From: Myxococcus dinghuensis
Lineage (GTDB): Bacteria > Myxococcota > Myxococcia > Myxococcales > Myxococcaceae
Reading direction: 5' to 3'
DNA length: 64,000 nucleotides
Assembly (NCBI RefSeq): GCF_024198235.1
Contig: NZ_JAKCFB010000020.1
Span: 1-64,000 of the forward strand
A program made the translations under genes and the position numbers. The notes beneath the pieces were generated by a model that made no database searches, was not told where the DNA came from, and was given only the letters and a program-made list of their open reading frames with translations. Shown here in pieces: positions 31,929 to 41,646 of this stretch; the first letter of the stretch is position 1; each line of letters opens with the position of its first letter.

Positions 31929-34136
31929 ATGAGCGCCACCACGTCCCGGGTCCACTTCCGTACGTGCAACCTCTGCGAGGCCATGTGTGGGCTTCGCATC
32001 GAATTGGAAGGCGAGCGCATCACCGCCATCCGGGGCGACGAGGAGGACCCCTTCAGTCGGGGTCACGTCTGCCCCAAGGCGCTGGCGCTGAAGGACCTGC
32101 ACGAGGACCCGGACCGGCTGCGCCACCCGCTCCGCCGCACGGCGACGGGCTGGGAGCAGGTGGGCTGGAACGAGGCGCTGGACGAGGCGGCGCGGCGGCT
32201 GAACGAGGTGCAACGCCGATACGGCAGGAACGCGGTGGCGTCGTACCTGGGCAATCCCAACGTCCACAACCTGGGCAGCATGCTGTTCGGGCCGGAGCTG
32301 GTGCGGGCGCTGCGCTCGCGCAACCGCTTCTCCGCCACGTCGGTGGACCAGCTTCCCCACCAGCTCGTGTCGTACTTCATGTTCGGCCACCAGTTGCTGG
32401 TGCCCATCCCGGACATCGACCGGACGCGCTTCATGCTGGTCATGGGCGCCAACCCGCTGGCCTCCAACGGCAGCCTGATGACGGCGCCGGACGTGCGCGC
32501 GCGCCTGCGGAGCATCCAGCAGCGCGGCGGCCGGCTGGTCGTCGTGGACCCGCGCCGCACGGAGACGGCGGCCATCGCGGACAGCCACCTGTTCATCCGC
32601 CCGGGCACGGACGCGCTGGCGCTGCTGGCCCTCCTGCACGTGGCGCTGGTGGAGTCACCGCCGCAACCCGGCCGGCTGGACGCGCACCTGGACGGGCTGG
32701 AGGTGGTGCGCCAGGTGGCGCGCGAGTTCCCGCCGGAGCGCGTGGCCGGGCACACGGGCATCGCCGCGGACGCGCTGCGACGGCTCGCCCGCGACTTCCT
32801 CGCCGCCGAGGGCGCCGTCTGCTACGGGCGCATGGGCCTGTCCACGCAGCCGTTCGGCTCGCTGTGCCAGTGGCTCATCAACGTCCTCAACACGGTGACG
32901 GGGAACCTGGACCGCGAGGGCGGCGCCATGTTCACCCAGCCCGCGTTCGACATCGTCGGCGGGCCGCGCGCGCTGGGCATCAACCCGGGCAGCTTCGGCC
33001 GGTGGAAGAGCCGGGTGCGCGGGCTGCCGGAGTTCGCCGGCGAGCTGCCCGTGGCGGTGCTCGCGGAGGAGATGCTCACCCCGGGCGAGGAGCGCGTGCG
33101 CGCGCTCGTCACCGTGGCCGGCAACCCCGTGCTGTCCACGCCCAACGGCGCGCAACTGGAGCGCGCGCTGGAGGGGCTGGACTTCATGGTGAGCATCGAC
33201 CCGTACCTCAACGAGACGACGCGGCACGCGCACCTCATCCTGCCGCCCGTCTCGCCGCTGGAGCGGCCGCACTACGACGTGGCCTTCCACGTGCTCGCGG
33301 TGCGCAACACCGCCCGCTACGCGCCCGCCCTGTTCGAGCCCGGGAAGGACACGCGCCACGACTGGGAGATCGCCCTGGCGCTCCAGCACCGGCTGGACAC
33401 GCTGAACCGGGGGCGCCCGTCCGTGCGCGCCACGCTGAAGTACCAGGCGATGCGGAGGCTGGGCCCGGAGCGCGTGCTCGACCTGGGCCTGCGCCTGGGG
33501 CCCCACGGCGCCCGCTTCCATCCCCTCAAGCCAGGCCTGACGCTCTCCCAGCTGCGGGAGGCGCCGCACGGCGTGGACCTGGGGCCGCTGCGGCCCTGCC
33601 TCCTGGGGCGCCTGCGGACGAAGGACCGCCGCATCCACCTGGCGCCGGAGCCGCTGCTGGCGGACGTGCGGCGGCTGCGCGAGGCCTTCCCGGAGGCCCC
33701 GCCCACGGTGGAGGGCGAGGAGGCGCTGGTGCTCATCGGCCGGCGCCACCTGCGCGACAACAACTCCTGGCTGCACAACGTGCCGGGGCTGCTCAAGGGC
33801 AAGCCGCGCTGCACGCTCATGGTCCACCCCCGGGACGCCTCGCGGCTGGGGCTGGTGGACGGCGAGGAGGTGGTGGTCACCTCGCGGGTGGGCGAGGTGT
33901 CGGTGCCCGTGGCGGTGACGGACGAGGTGATGCCCGGCGTGGTGAGCCTGCCGCACGGCTACGGCCACCAGCGGGGCGGCAGGCTCCAGGTGGCCAACGC
34001 GCACGCGGGGGCCAGCCAGAACGACCTGACGGACGACCGCGCGGTGGACGCCGTCAGCGGCAACGCCGCGTTCAACGGCACGCCGGTGCGGGTACGGAAG
34101 GCACGGGCGCCCGCCCCCGCCATACCAGCGGCGTGA
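31929..34136 (+). CDS. molybdopterin-dependent oxidoreductase (formate dehydrogenase-like)
   Basis: 735 residues. The N-terminal [4Fe-4S] site has Cys13, Cys16, Cys20 and Cys48 (CNLCEAMCG and HVCPKAL). Then come molybdopterin-guanine-dinucleotide binding regions, SVDQLPHQLVSYFMFGHQ and VMGANPLASNGS, and a C-terminal MopB domain with NSWLHNVPGL, LMVHPRDASRLGL and LPHGYGHQ. It resembles single-subunit BisC/FdhF-like oxidoreductases. No iron-sulfur or cytochrome subunit, chaperone or transporter is adjacent, so electron partners are unknown. Its 3' end overlaps the convergent YbhN-type gene by 65 bp. Confidence 0.9.
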   Translation: MSATTSRVHFRTCNLCEAMCGLRIELEGERITAIRGDEEDPFSRGHVCPKALALKDLHEDPDRLRHPLRRTATGWEQVGWNEALDEAARRLNEVQRRYGRNAVASYLGNPNVHNLGSMLFGPELVRALRSRNRFSATSVDQLPHQLVSYFMFGHQLLVPIPDIDRTRFMLVMGANPLASNGSLMTAPDVRARLRSIQQRGGRLVVVDPRRTETAAIADSHLFIRPGTDALALLALLHVALVESPPQPGRLDAHLDGLEVVRQVAREFPPERVAGHTGIAADALRRLARDFLAAEGAVCYGRMGLSTQPFGSLCQWLINVLNTVTGNLDREGGAMFTQPAFDIVGGPRALGINPGSFGRWKSRVRGLPEFAGELPVAVLAEEMLTPGEERVRALVTVAGNPVLSTPNGAQLERALEGLDFMVSIDPYLNETTRHAHLILPPVSPLERPHYDVAFHVLAVRNTARYAPALFEPGKDTRHDWEIALALQHRLDTLNRGRPSVRATLKYQAMRRLGPERVLDLGLRLGPHGARFHPLKPGLTLSQLREAPHGVDLGPLRPCLLGRLRTKDRRIHLAPEPLLADVRRLREAFPEAPPTVEGEEALVLIGRRHLRDNNSWLHNVPGLLKGKPRCTLMVHPRDASRLGLVDGEEVVVTSRVGEVSVPVAVTDEVMPGVVSLPHGYGHQRGGRLQVANAHAGASQNDLTDDRAVDAVSGNAAFNGTPVRVRKARAPAPAIPAA

Positions 34137-35121
34137 GGGCCCCCGCCGTCACGAAGAGCAGCTGCACCAGGTGGCCCAGCAGCGCCACCGACATGGCGCG
34201 GGCGGCCGTGGTGTCCAGCACGCCCGCCGCCAGCGCGAACGCCCCGTCGCTCACGCCCACCTGCCCCGGCACCAGCGAGCCCACGGCCAGCGCGCACAGG
34301 TAGAGCCCTTGCGAGAAGAGGGCCTGCACCAGTGACGTGTCGATGCCCACCGCGTGGGTCAGCACCGCGTACTGGGCCACCTGGAGGGCGCGGCTGCCGA
34401 GGAAGGCCGACATGGGCCCCCGGGGCAGGAGCGGCCCGTGGCACGCGGAGGCGTGGAACTGCTGGGCGTGCCGGGCCCAGCGGGCGGAGCGGCGCGCCAG
34501 CCACGCGCAGGGCTGCTTCGCGCGCATGCAGGCCCGGAAGCCGGCACAGGCCAGCACCAGCACCACGCCGTGGCCGAGCATCGCCAGGGTGAAGGCGGAC
34601 CAGCCCGTCAGCAGGAAGGAGGCGGCCGCGCAGGGGAAGGAGATGAGGCCACCCGCCGCCAGGGAGGCGGACTGGGACGTGGCCGCCGCCGCCGTCGCGC
34701 GGGCGCCGCCCAGGTAGGGCGCGAGCAGGGCGGCCTTGGTGGCCTCCGCCGCGGCGCGTCCGGCGGGCGCCATGCTGGACACCGCCGTGCCGATGAGCTG
34801 CGCGCGCACCAGCTCGCGCAAGGGGACGAGGTCCGCGCTCGGACCGTAGGCGCTGCGCGTGGCCAGCGCGTCCATGACCTGGCGCCCCACCTCCAGCAGG
34901 GCCACCCAGGGCAGCCAGGGCGCCGCGTCGAGCAGCACGTCGCCCAGCTCGCGCGGCCCCACCTTGCGCACCAGCAGCGCCAGCATGCCCAGCCCGGCCA
35001 CCGCGAACAGGGGCCGCAAGAGCCCCGCCACCCTGCGCCGCCAGGGGACCGGGGGCGCGCGAACCGCCACCGCGACTCCCATGGGCCGCCCCAGGACTGC
35101 CTCCCCGCGCGCGTTGCTCAC
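34072..35121 (-). CDS. YbhN/lysylphosphatidylglycerol-synthase-type membrane protein
   Basis: 349 residues from GTG 35121, chosen because AGGAGG lies 5 nt upstream. At least eight hydrophobic helices. The family features LVPLRELVRAQLIGTAVSSMAPAGRAAAEATKAALL, split by short loops, and the C-terminal GSLVPGQVGVSDGAFALAAG match the UPF0104/LPG_synthase_TM group. Members act as flippases or assist lipid modification in membranes. The last 65 bp overlap the 3' end of the molybdopterin enzyme gene on the opposite strand. Confidence 0.85.
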   Translation of the reverse strand: MSNARGEAVLGRPMGVAVAVRAPPVPWRRRVAGLLRPLFAVAGLGMLALLVRKVGPRELGDVLLDAAPWLPWVALLEVGRQVMDALATRSAYGPSADLVPLRELVRAQLIGTAVSSMAPAGRAAAEATKAALLAPYLGGARATAAAATSQSASLAAGGLISFPCAAASFLLTGWSAFTLAMLGHGVVLVLACAGFRACMRAKQPCAWLARRSARWARHAQQFHASACHGPLLPRGPMSAFLGSRALQVAQYAVLTHAVGIDTSLVQALFSQGLYLCALAVGSLVPGQVGVSDGAFALAAGVLDTTAARAMSVALLGHLVQLLFVTAGALTPLVWRGRAPVPSVPAPACR

Positions 35122-35372
35122 CCTCGCCTCCTCGCCACCCCTGCGGCCCTGGGTCAGATTCGAAGGTGAGCAGCCCGCCCGGGGATGGCGAGGGGCGTCC
35201 GCCGCGCGACGGCCGGTCGCCTCCGACTCGCGTCGGAAGGTGGACATCGCCCCCTGCCCGTCCCTCCCACGGGGCCGGGGGGTTGCCCGAGCGGCGCGGA
35301 GTGCGTGCTCGGCACCGGGGCCGAAGGTCGCTAGGGTGGGGCCCCATAGCCCGTGCGCACAGGGAGCGACCC

Positions 35373-36359
35373 ATGAAGGCGGTTCGGTTTTCGAGCTTCG
35401 GACACCCACTGAAGGTGGCGGAGGTGGTGGAGGAGCCCGACGCGGCGCTCGAGTCGGGCCAGGCCCGGCTGGAGGTGCTGGCCTCCCCCATCAACCCCTC
35501 GGACCTGCTCACCCTCTCCGGCCAGTACGGCTCGCTGCCCAAGCTCCCCGCGGTGCCCGGCAACGAGGGCGTGGGGCGCGTGGTGGAGGTGAAGGACACG
35601 ACGGCGGCGCGCGTGGGGGACATCGTCTTCCTGCCGCTGGGCACGGGCACGTGGCGCAGCCACCTGGTCGTCCCGGCGGAGGGGCTGGTGCCGGTGCCTC
35701 CGGGCACGGACCTGAAGCAGGCGGCGATGATGTTCATCAACCCGCCCACCGCGGACATCATGCTGCGCGAGTTCGTCACGCTGCAGCCCGGGGACTGGGT
35801 GCTGCAGAACGCGGCCAACTCCGGCGTGGGCCGCTACCTCATCTCCCTGGCGAAGCTGGCCGGCTACAAGACGCTCAACGTGGTGCGCCGCGAGGAGCTG
35901 GCCGCGGAGCTGACCGCGCTGGGCGCGGACGTGGTGCTCACGGACACGGACGACCTGAAGGAGCGCGTGCGCGCGGCCACCGGTGGCGCGAAGGTGCGGC
36001 TGGCCATCGACGCGGTGGGCGGCGACTCCACGCGGCGCCTGGGTGACGCGCTCGCGACCGGCGGCACGGTGGTGAACTACGGCGTCATGAGCGGCAAGGG
36101 CCCCAAGCTGTCCGCGGAGGCCTCCATCTTCAAGGACATCACCCTGCGCGGCTTCTGGCTGGTGCTGTGGATGAAGCGCACCCCGCGCGAGAAGCAGGCG
36201 GAGACGTTCGGCCGGCTGGCGAAGCTGGTGGCGCAGGGCACGCTGCGCACGGCCGTGGAGGGCACCTTCTCCCTGGACGAGGCGCGCGAGGCGCTCGCGC
36301 GGGCCATGGAGGGCGGGCGCTCCGGCAAGGTGCTCTTCACCCCCAACGGCCCGGTGTGA
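35373..36359 (+). CDS. MECR/ETR-like trans-2-enoyl reductase (MDR family)
   Basis: 328 residues. The block NPSDLLTLSGQYGSLPKLP followed by AVPGNEGVGRV matches mitochondrial enoyl-CoA/ACP reductase ETR1/MECR, including the catalytic Tyr in GQYG. QNAANSGVGRYLISLAKLAG is the NADPH fold, with Cys zinc ligands absent as expected. GGDSTRRLGDALATGGTVVNYG follows. It should reduce 2-enoyl thioesters or a related quinone-type substrate. ATG at 35373 follows AGGGAGCG. An SDR gene lies 46 bp downstream in the same direction. Confidence 0.88.
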   Translation: MKAVRFSSFGHPLKVAEVVEEPDAALESGQARLEVLASPINPSDLLTLSGQYGSLPKLPAVPGNEGVGRVVEVKDTTAARVGDIVFLPLGTGTWRSHLVVPAEGLVPVPPGTDLKQAAMMFINPPTADIMLREFVTLQPGDWVLQNAANSGVGRYLISLAKLAGYKTLNVVRREELAAELTALGADVVLTDTDDLKERVRAATGGAKVRLAIDAVGGDSTRRLGDALATGGTVVNYGVMSGKGPKLSAEASIFKDITLRGFWLVLWMKRTPREKQAETFGRLAKLVAQGTLRTAVEGTFSLDEAREALARAMEGGRSGKVLFTPNGPV

Positions 36360-36405
36360 GCCGGCCCCCACGGATGTTCACCCAACGATTCCCGGAGGCG
36401 ACGCG

Positions 36406-37179
36406 ATGAAGCGAGTGGAAGGCAAGGTGGCACTGGTCACGGGCGCGGCGGGCGGGCTGGGCAGCGCGGCGGCGCGGATGCTCGCGCGCGAGGGCGCCAG
36501 GGTGGTGGTGACGGACCGCCCCGGGCGCGACGAGGACGGCCGCGCGGTGGCGGAGTCCCTGGGTGAAGGGCAGGGCCTGTTCGTCCCGCTCGACGTCACC
36601 CGCGACGCGGACTGGGCGAAGGCCATGGAGGCGACGCTCGGGCGCTTCGGCCGGCTGGACGTGGTCGTCAACAACGCGGGCATGGGCATCCCCAAGGACA
36701 TCGAGGAGCTGGCCCTGGAGGAGTGGCGGCTGGTCCACGCGGTGAACCTGGACGGCACGTTCCTGGGCTGCAAGCACGCCATCCGCGTCATGCGGCAATG
36801 CGGCGCGAAGGGCTCCATCATCAACGTGTCCTCGGTGGCGGGCCTGGTGGGCGTGCCCACGCTGGTGGCGTACGGCTCCGCGAAGGGCGCGGTGCGCATG
36901 TTCACCAAGTCGGTGGCCCTGCACTGCGCGCAGAAGGGCTACGGCATCCGCTGCAACTCCATCCACCCCACCTTCGTGGACACGCCCATGGTGCAGGCGC
37001 TGGTGAACTCCAGCCACGCGCCGGACAAGGCCCGCGCCAACCTCATCCGCTCCATCCCCATGGGGCACCTGGGCGAGCCGGACGACGTCGCGAACGCCAT
37101 CGTCTACCTCGCCTCGGACGAGTCGAAGCTGATGACGGGCGCGGAGCTGGTGCTCGACGGCGGCGCCACCGCGCAGTAG
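36406..37179 (+). CDS. SDR-family oxidoreductase
   Basis: 257 residues, classical FabG-like length. TGAAGGLG at 12-19, a NNAG at about 88-91, catalytic Ser in INVSSVAG, Tyr and Lys in VAYGSAKGAVR, and the C-terminal PMGHLGEPDDVANAIVYLASDESK then GAELVLDGGATAQ. The ending is typical of 3-alpha/7-alpha-hydroxysteroid-type and cyclohexanol-dehydrogenase SDRs. ATG follows CCGGAGGCG by 7 nt. Probably co-transcribed with the enoyl reductase, suggesting a short pathway on an acyl or alicyclic substrate. Confidence 0.9.
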   Translation: MKRVEGKVALVTGAAGGLGSAAARMLAREGARVVVTDRPGRDEDGRAVAESLGEGQGLFVPLDVTRDADWAKAMEATLGRFGRLDVVVNNAGMGIPKDIEELALEEWRLVHAVNLDGTFLGCKHAIRVMRQCGAKGSIINVSSVAGLVGVPTLVAYGSAKGAVRMFTKSVALHCAQKGYGIRCNSIHPTFVDTPMVQALVNSSHAPDKARANLIRSIPMGHLGEPDDVANAIVYLASDESKLMTGAELVLDGGATAQ

Positions 37180-37212
37180 CCGCTCCTCGCGTGGCGGACC
37201 GGCGGCGCCCCT

Positions 37213-39738
37213 TCAGACCCAGGGCGCCGCCATCAACTGCGCGAAGCGCGTCCCCACGTCGGGCCGGCGCAGCATCACCTGCCCCCACGCGTGGGCCTCC
37301 GTGCTCCAGGCCTCCACCGACAACCCGAACGAGGCCAGCGTCGCCAGCACGTCGCCCCCCGTGCTCATCGACTTGAGGATGCGCGCGTAGTCCATCAGCG
37401 TGGAGAGCCTCGCGCCCGGCAGCAGCGGCTCGTCGTCCAGCGGCCCCACCTCCACCCGAGGGTTCGGAGGTGACGCGCGCGGCGGCGCGGGGAGCGAGCC
37501 CACCGCCTCCACCGCGGCCAGCAATCGCAGCCGGTGCGCCTCCTGCTCCTGGCGGCGCTGCTCCGCTTCCAGGCGGGCCTGCTCGGCCTGCTGCGCCTGG
37601 AGGGCGCGCTGGCGCTCCAGGTCCCTGCGCCGCGACTCCTCCACGCGGCGCCGCAGCTCCTGCTCGCGCTGGTGCTCCTCCTCCTCGCGGCGGCGCTCGA
37701 GGTGCTCGGTCATCATCCGGAGGTCGACGTGGATGTCCTCCAGCAGGTGGCGGTGAGTCGAGGACTCCTCCGGCGGGACGGGCGCGGCGAGCACGCGGCG
37801 CTCGAAGTCGGGGAACCACGCCAGCAAGTGCTCCACCGCGGGGATGAGGAAGTCGTGCCCGGCGCGCAGGGCGTTGTTGAGGGGCGACGACGCCCAGGAC
37901 ACGGCATGCGAGGTCGAGCGAGGCCACGCGTCCACGCGCGCGTGCGCCGCCTCCCACACGAAGGGCAGGCGCTCCGGCAGCGCCTCGGCGGGGGCCTCCC
38001 GGATGAACCACGCCACCAGCGCCGGCAACTGGAGGTTCGAGTCCACGCGCCACCACGTCTCGAAACACGCGATGGGCTCCTGGCCCGACGCGAGCTGCCG
38101 CTCCCACAGCTCCCGGCGCCAGGGGGCGAACGTGGCCAGCAGCTCCGCGCGCTCGGAGGGGTGGCGCTGGAAGCGCAGCCACACCGCGTCGATGAGCTCC
38201 TGCCGCTGGGAGGTCCCGCTGTTGGAGCGCAGCGCCTTCATGAGCGGCGCGAGCACGGGCGCGCGGTCCGGCCGCTCCCACACGGCCATCAACAGCCGCG
38301 CGGCCTGGCCGGAGTGCTGCTCCTCCTCCCAGCGGCCCAGCCGCACGGGCAGCGACAGCAGCAGGTCCAGCAAGGGCTCCGCGCACGCCGCGTCCCGCGC
38401 CCACGTGTGCAGCAGCGCGGCGACGTCGGAGTCCCCCAGCGCCAGCCAGTGGACGAAGCCGGACGCGCGCACCAGCTCCGCGCGCCCGGCCGAGGGCACC
38501 TCGCCCACCGCCCGCGTGGCCGACTCCAGGAAGGCGCCCACGTCCGCCGAGCCGCGCAGGGACGCCGACTTGCTCGCCCACTCGAGGAAGCGCAGGGACT
38601 CCTCCGCGGCCACCTTCCCTCGCGTGTCGCGGGCCCACGTCGCCCAACGAGCGCGGGACGCCTCCGGCTGCTCCTCGAAGGGCCGGTGCAGCGCCCAGGT
38701 CCTCAACCTGGACGCGAGCCCGCCCTCCAATCGCGCGCAGGCGGAGAGCACCGCGTCCAGCGACGCCGTCGAACACGGGAAGGGCAACCGCTCGAGCACG
38801 TCCCGCGCGAAGGCCTCGTCGGGTGCGTCCGCCAGCCGCCGCAGGAGCCGCGACGACTCCAGGGCCGCCAGCTTGCGGCGGACCACTGAGAGGGCGTCCG
38901 GCGCCTCCAGGGAGTCCAGGGCAGCGAGGAGCGCGTCCTCGTCCTCCAGGCACAGCGCGCACTCGAGGCGGACGTCCGCGTCCTCGTGTCCCAGGCCCAT
39001 GCGCAGCGCGTGGAACATGTCCAGCTCCGGCTCCTGGCCGGTGGCGCGGACCCAGGCCACGGCGGCGCGGGCCGCGTGGTCGGAGTAGCGCTCGAAGACG
39101 GTCCGGGCATGGCGCTCCAGCGCCTCGCGGGGGGCGCGCCCCATGCGCACGCGGGGCCAGACCCGCCAGCGCGTCACCGCCAGCGCCGCCTCATGGGCCG
39201 CGACGCCCTCCCCCATCAACGAGCCCACCGCGGAGGAGAGCACGTCGTAGGAAGGCTCCCCCCGGTTCACCTCCGCGAGCCCGGCGAGCTCGCGAAGCGC
39301 CTGGGCGTGGCTGCGCTGGGCCAGCACCGCCAGCGACGCGTCCTCCCAGGAGGGCTCGTCCTCGTGTCGCGTCGGCGGTTCGGACCCGGGGAGCGTCTCG
39401 GCCCAGCGGTCCTCGACCTCCTCCACGAAGCCCCACAACGTCAGGTGCGGCAGACACCGGCGCACCGCCTCCACGAGCCGGCACACGGCCGCCCACTGAA
39501 GGGCGTACCGCGCCTCGAGCTCCCGGGCGAGCGACGGCTCCAGCGTCAGCACGCGCTCGGGCAGCGCGAAGCGGTCCACACCCGCGTGGAGCAACATGCG
39601 CGCGGCACCATAGCGCTCACGCGGTATCGGACCGCAGGCGCAGCTCGGACAGCGGACACCGGGCAGGTTGAAGCGGGTACATCCCGGACAGCGCACCCAC
39701 GTGCCGCGCAGGGCACCGTTCTCCCACGGAGGAGCCAT
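37213..39738 (-). CDS. large zinc-ribbon / helical-repeat / coiled-coil protein, unknown
   Basis: 841 residues from ATG 39738. The N-terminal 35 residues form a zinc ribbon (CPGC and CPSC). Residues 60-600 are almost wholly alpha-helical with repeating 35-40-residue helical pairs (for example LECALCLEDEDALLAALDSLE), like HEAT or ARM arrays. Residues 640-740 form a strongly charged coiled coil (RREEEEHQREQELRRRVEE region). The rest is a short folded tail. I recognise no family. Probably a scaffold for large complexes; the zinc-ribbon gene at 39844 lies just upstream on the same strand and might be a partner. Confidence 0.75.
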   Translation of the reverse strand: MAPPWENGALRGTWVRCPGCTRFNLPGVRCPSCACGPIPRERYGAARMLLHAGVDRFALPERVLTLEPSLARELEARYALQWAAVCRLVEAVRRCLPHLTLWGFVEEVEDRWAETLPGSEPPTRHEDEPSWEDASLAVLAQRSHAQALRELAGLAEVNRGEPSYDVLSSAVGSLMGEGVAAHEAALAVTRWRVWPRVRMGRAPREALERHARTVFERYSDHAARAAVAWVRATGQEPELDMFHALRMGLGHEDADVRLECALCLEDEDALLAALDSLEAPDALSVVRRKLAALESSRLLRRLADAPDEAFARDVLERLPFPCSTASLDAVLSACARLEGGLASRLRTWALHRPFEEQPEASRARWATWARDTRGKVAAEESLRFLEWASKSASLRGSADVGAFLESATRAVGEVPSAGRAELVRASGFVHWLALGDSDVAALLHTWARDAACAEPLLDLLLSLPVRLGRWEEEQHSGQAARLLMAVWERPDRAPVLAPLMKALRSNSGTSQRQELIDAVWLRFQRHPSERAELLATFAPWRRELWERQLASGQEPIACFETWWRVDSNLQLPALVAWFIREAPAEALPERLPFVWEAAHARVDAWPRSTSHAVSWASSPLNNALRAGHDFLIPAVEHLLAWFPDFERRVLAAPVPPEESSTHRHLLEDIHVDLRMMTEHLERRREEEEHQREQELRRRVEESRRRDLERQRALQAQQAEQARLEAEQRRQEQEAHRLRLLAAVEAVGSLPAPPRASPPNPRVEVGPLDDEPLLPGARLSTLMDYARILKSMSTGGDVLATLASFGLSVEAWSTEAHAWGQVMLRRPDVGTRFAQLMAAPWV

Positions 39739-39843
39739 GGCCCCCTGTGTACAACGTCCCGCCCGGGATTGCCCCGCCCCCTTCCGTGCATCCACCGGCG
39801 ACGCGCCAGGCAGACTCCCCTGGCGCGCCGCCCTCCCGACGGC

Positions 39844-40101
39844 TCAGCGGGAGCGCCGCACGCGCGTGGCCGGAGGGGCCCGCTTCGCGCAGGTGGGGCA
39901 CATCCGCTGCTGACGCACGACTTGAGCCCCCTCCCCGCCCGGGTCGTCACGCCACTTCTCGCGCGCGGCGTGGGCGACGAAGTGCACCTGCGGGCGGGAG
40001 GGGAACTCCACCCAACGCGTGGCGACGGTGACGAGGTGGCTGGGAATGGAGGGACCCACGGACTGCTGACACGACTGGCAGCGATACATCGACACAGCCA
40101 T
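39844..40101 (-). CDS. small zinc-ribbon protein
   Basis: About 85 residues from ATG 40101 (MAVSMYRCQSC). Two CxxC knuckles, CQSC near residue 8 and CPTC near residue 68, are spaced for one zinc site. Between them is WVEFPSRPQVHFVAHAAREK, a basic stretch. In-frame codons extend upstream to an ATG at 40233, but that part is Arg/Pro-rich and unlikely to fold. The large zinc-ribbon/helical-repeat gene follows about 105 bp downstream. Function unknown. Confidence 0.5.
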   Translation of the reverse strand: MAVSMYRCQSCQQSVGPSIPSHLVTVATRWVEFPSRPQVHFVAHAAREKWRDDPGGEGAQVVRQQRMCPTCAKRAPPATRVRRSR

Positions 40102-40521
40102 GGCACGACGAGGCCCACGGGTGGCTGAGGCCCGGGGCGCGGGTGGACCGGCCGTCATCGGACGACGACCGGTGGAGGTCCCGACGCGGCGCGCGACGAC
40201 ACGGTCGACGCCGGGACGACACGAGGTCTTCATGACCTCGCGACCGTGAGAATTCGAGAATGCGGACACGCGCGAGCCAGACGCCCTCGCGCGCGCACGG
40301 GTGGCGCGGGGGAGCAGACGACTCAGGCTGTGGAGGGAGTCACGCGAGAGGCGCTGCGGCGCCACGTCGAGAGGGTTTGCGCAAGGTAATGAGACACCTC
40401 GCGCCCGTCAAGACGGCGACGCAGCCAGTCATCGTGCGCTCGCGTGGGAACGGCCGGCGAGGCTTGCGCGTCCACGGTGGGCCTGGGCCAGACTGCCCGC
40501 CGCAACCAACGGGAGATGTGA
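40102..40521. other. intergenic stretch without a convincing gene
   Basis: No frame here has gene-like composition except a possible Arg/Pro-rich extension of the zinc-ribbon gene up to 40233. A short palindrome TTGCGCAA lies at 40377-40384. Nothing else is supported; it probably holds the promoters of the two divergent flanking genes. Confidence 0.5.
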
Positions 40522-41622
40522 ATGGGACTCGCAGAACGCAGGGCCGCCAAGCAGTTCGAGGAGACGACCCTTCCGCAGCTCAAGCAGGCGCTCAACGACG
40601 CCGCCCGGTTCGACGTGCCGGTGAAGGTCGACTGGGCCACGCTCATCCAGGACGACTACGCGCACCTGTTCGAGGAGGCCTGGCCCAAGGTCTACTTCGC
40701 GCCGCTCATCGAGGCGGTGAAGACCTTCGCCGAGGACGCGCTGGGCCGCGAGTTCCTCCACGGCGCGCTCAAGCAGGTGGTCATCAAGAACGTCGCGGGC
40801 AACAGCTCCGGCTCCAGCTTCGCGTCCTTCGTCGACGGCGTGCTCACGCTCGACCACGAGCCCTTCTCCAACATCGACGACGTCTACGACCGTCGCGAGG
40901 GCATCCAGCGCGTGCTGGAGGCCGAGCCGGAGCTGAAGCCGTCCACCGACGCGCTCGGCCCCTTCCTCGACCTGAAGTCCCGCGGCGTCGAGTCCACGCT
41001 CCAGGCGCTGCTGCGCATCGCCCACCGCCGCGACGCGGGCGTCCCCCTGCTCCCGCCGTTCGTGACGGTGACGACCCGCAGCGGCACCTACTTCACGGGC
41101 GTCGTCCGGGACATCCTCGAGGACCGGAGCGAGGGCCGCTCCCTCCTGCTCCAGGAGCACCGCGACCGCAACAGCAACGCCGTCGTCATCAACCTGAACC
41201 ACCTCGAGGCGCTCAGCGTGCTGGACACGGGCTCGCTCGGTGGCCTCAAGCGGGACGCGGCGCCCGTCATCTCGCAGCTCCAGCTCCGCCGCCAGCTCCA
41301 GAAGAAGGGCGAACGACTGGACACCCTCATGGAGCGCGCCACGCCGCTCACGCTCACCCCCGGCGCGGACGCCACGAGCGCGGAGGCCCTGCGCGCGCTC
41401 GCGTTCCTGGCGGACCAGGTCCTCGCCGCGCTGGAGTCCTTCACGAAGGACGACGACGCCCGGCAGGCGCTGCTCGAGAAGGTCCAGCGCGTGCACCTGC
41501 GCGTGGGCGCCGACTCCGACGTGACGCTCTCCCACGGCACGCTGGAGTTCGTCACCAGCGAGAAGCCCGTGGGTTGGAGGCTGGGCGACGAGCTGAAGCA
41601 GGCGCTGCCGCCGCTCCTCTGA
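40522..41622 (+). CDS. hypothetical protein
   Basis: 366 residues, soluble, no signal or membrane helix. ATG at 40522 follows GGGAGATGTGA. Highly acidic with long helices; pieces such as DWATLIQDDYAHLFEEAWPKVYF, VVIKNVAGNSSGSSFASF and FVDGVLTLDHEPFSNIDDVYDR recall a family of uncharacterised proteins in myxobacteria. The NVAGNSSGSS loop could bind phosphate. Near the middle FVTVTTRSGTYFTGVVRDIL looks like a short beta hairpin. No neighbour gives a clue. Confidence 0.7.
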   Translation: MGLAERRAAKQFEETTLPQLKQALNDAARFDVPVKVDWATLIQDDYAHLFEEAWPKVYFAPLIEAVKTFAEDALGREFLHGALKQVVIKNVAGNSSGSSFASFVDGVLTLDHEPFSNIDDVYDRREGIQRVLEAEPELKPSTDALGPFLDLKSRGVESTLQALLRIAHRRDAGVPLLPPFVTVTTRSGTYFTGVVRDILEDRSEGRSLLLQEHRDRNSNAVVINLNHLEALSVLDTGSLGGLKRDAAPVISQLQLRRQLQKKGERLDTLMERATPLTLTPGADATSAEALRALAFLADQVLAALESFTKDDDARQALLEKVQRVHLRVGADSDVTLSHGTLEFVTSEKPVGWRLGDELKQALPPLL

Positions 41623-41646
41623 CGTCCCCCGGCCCTCGCTCCTGGC

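Noticed and set aside
29740..37179. Biosynthetic gene cluster built around the KAS III, SDR and enoyl reductase genes
   Set aside because: The genes are spread over several transcription units with unrelated neighbours; there is no ACP, PKS or NRPS module.
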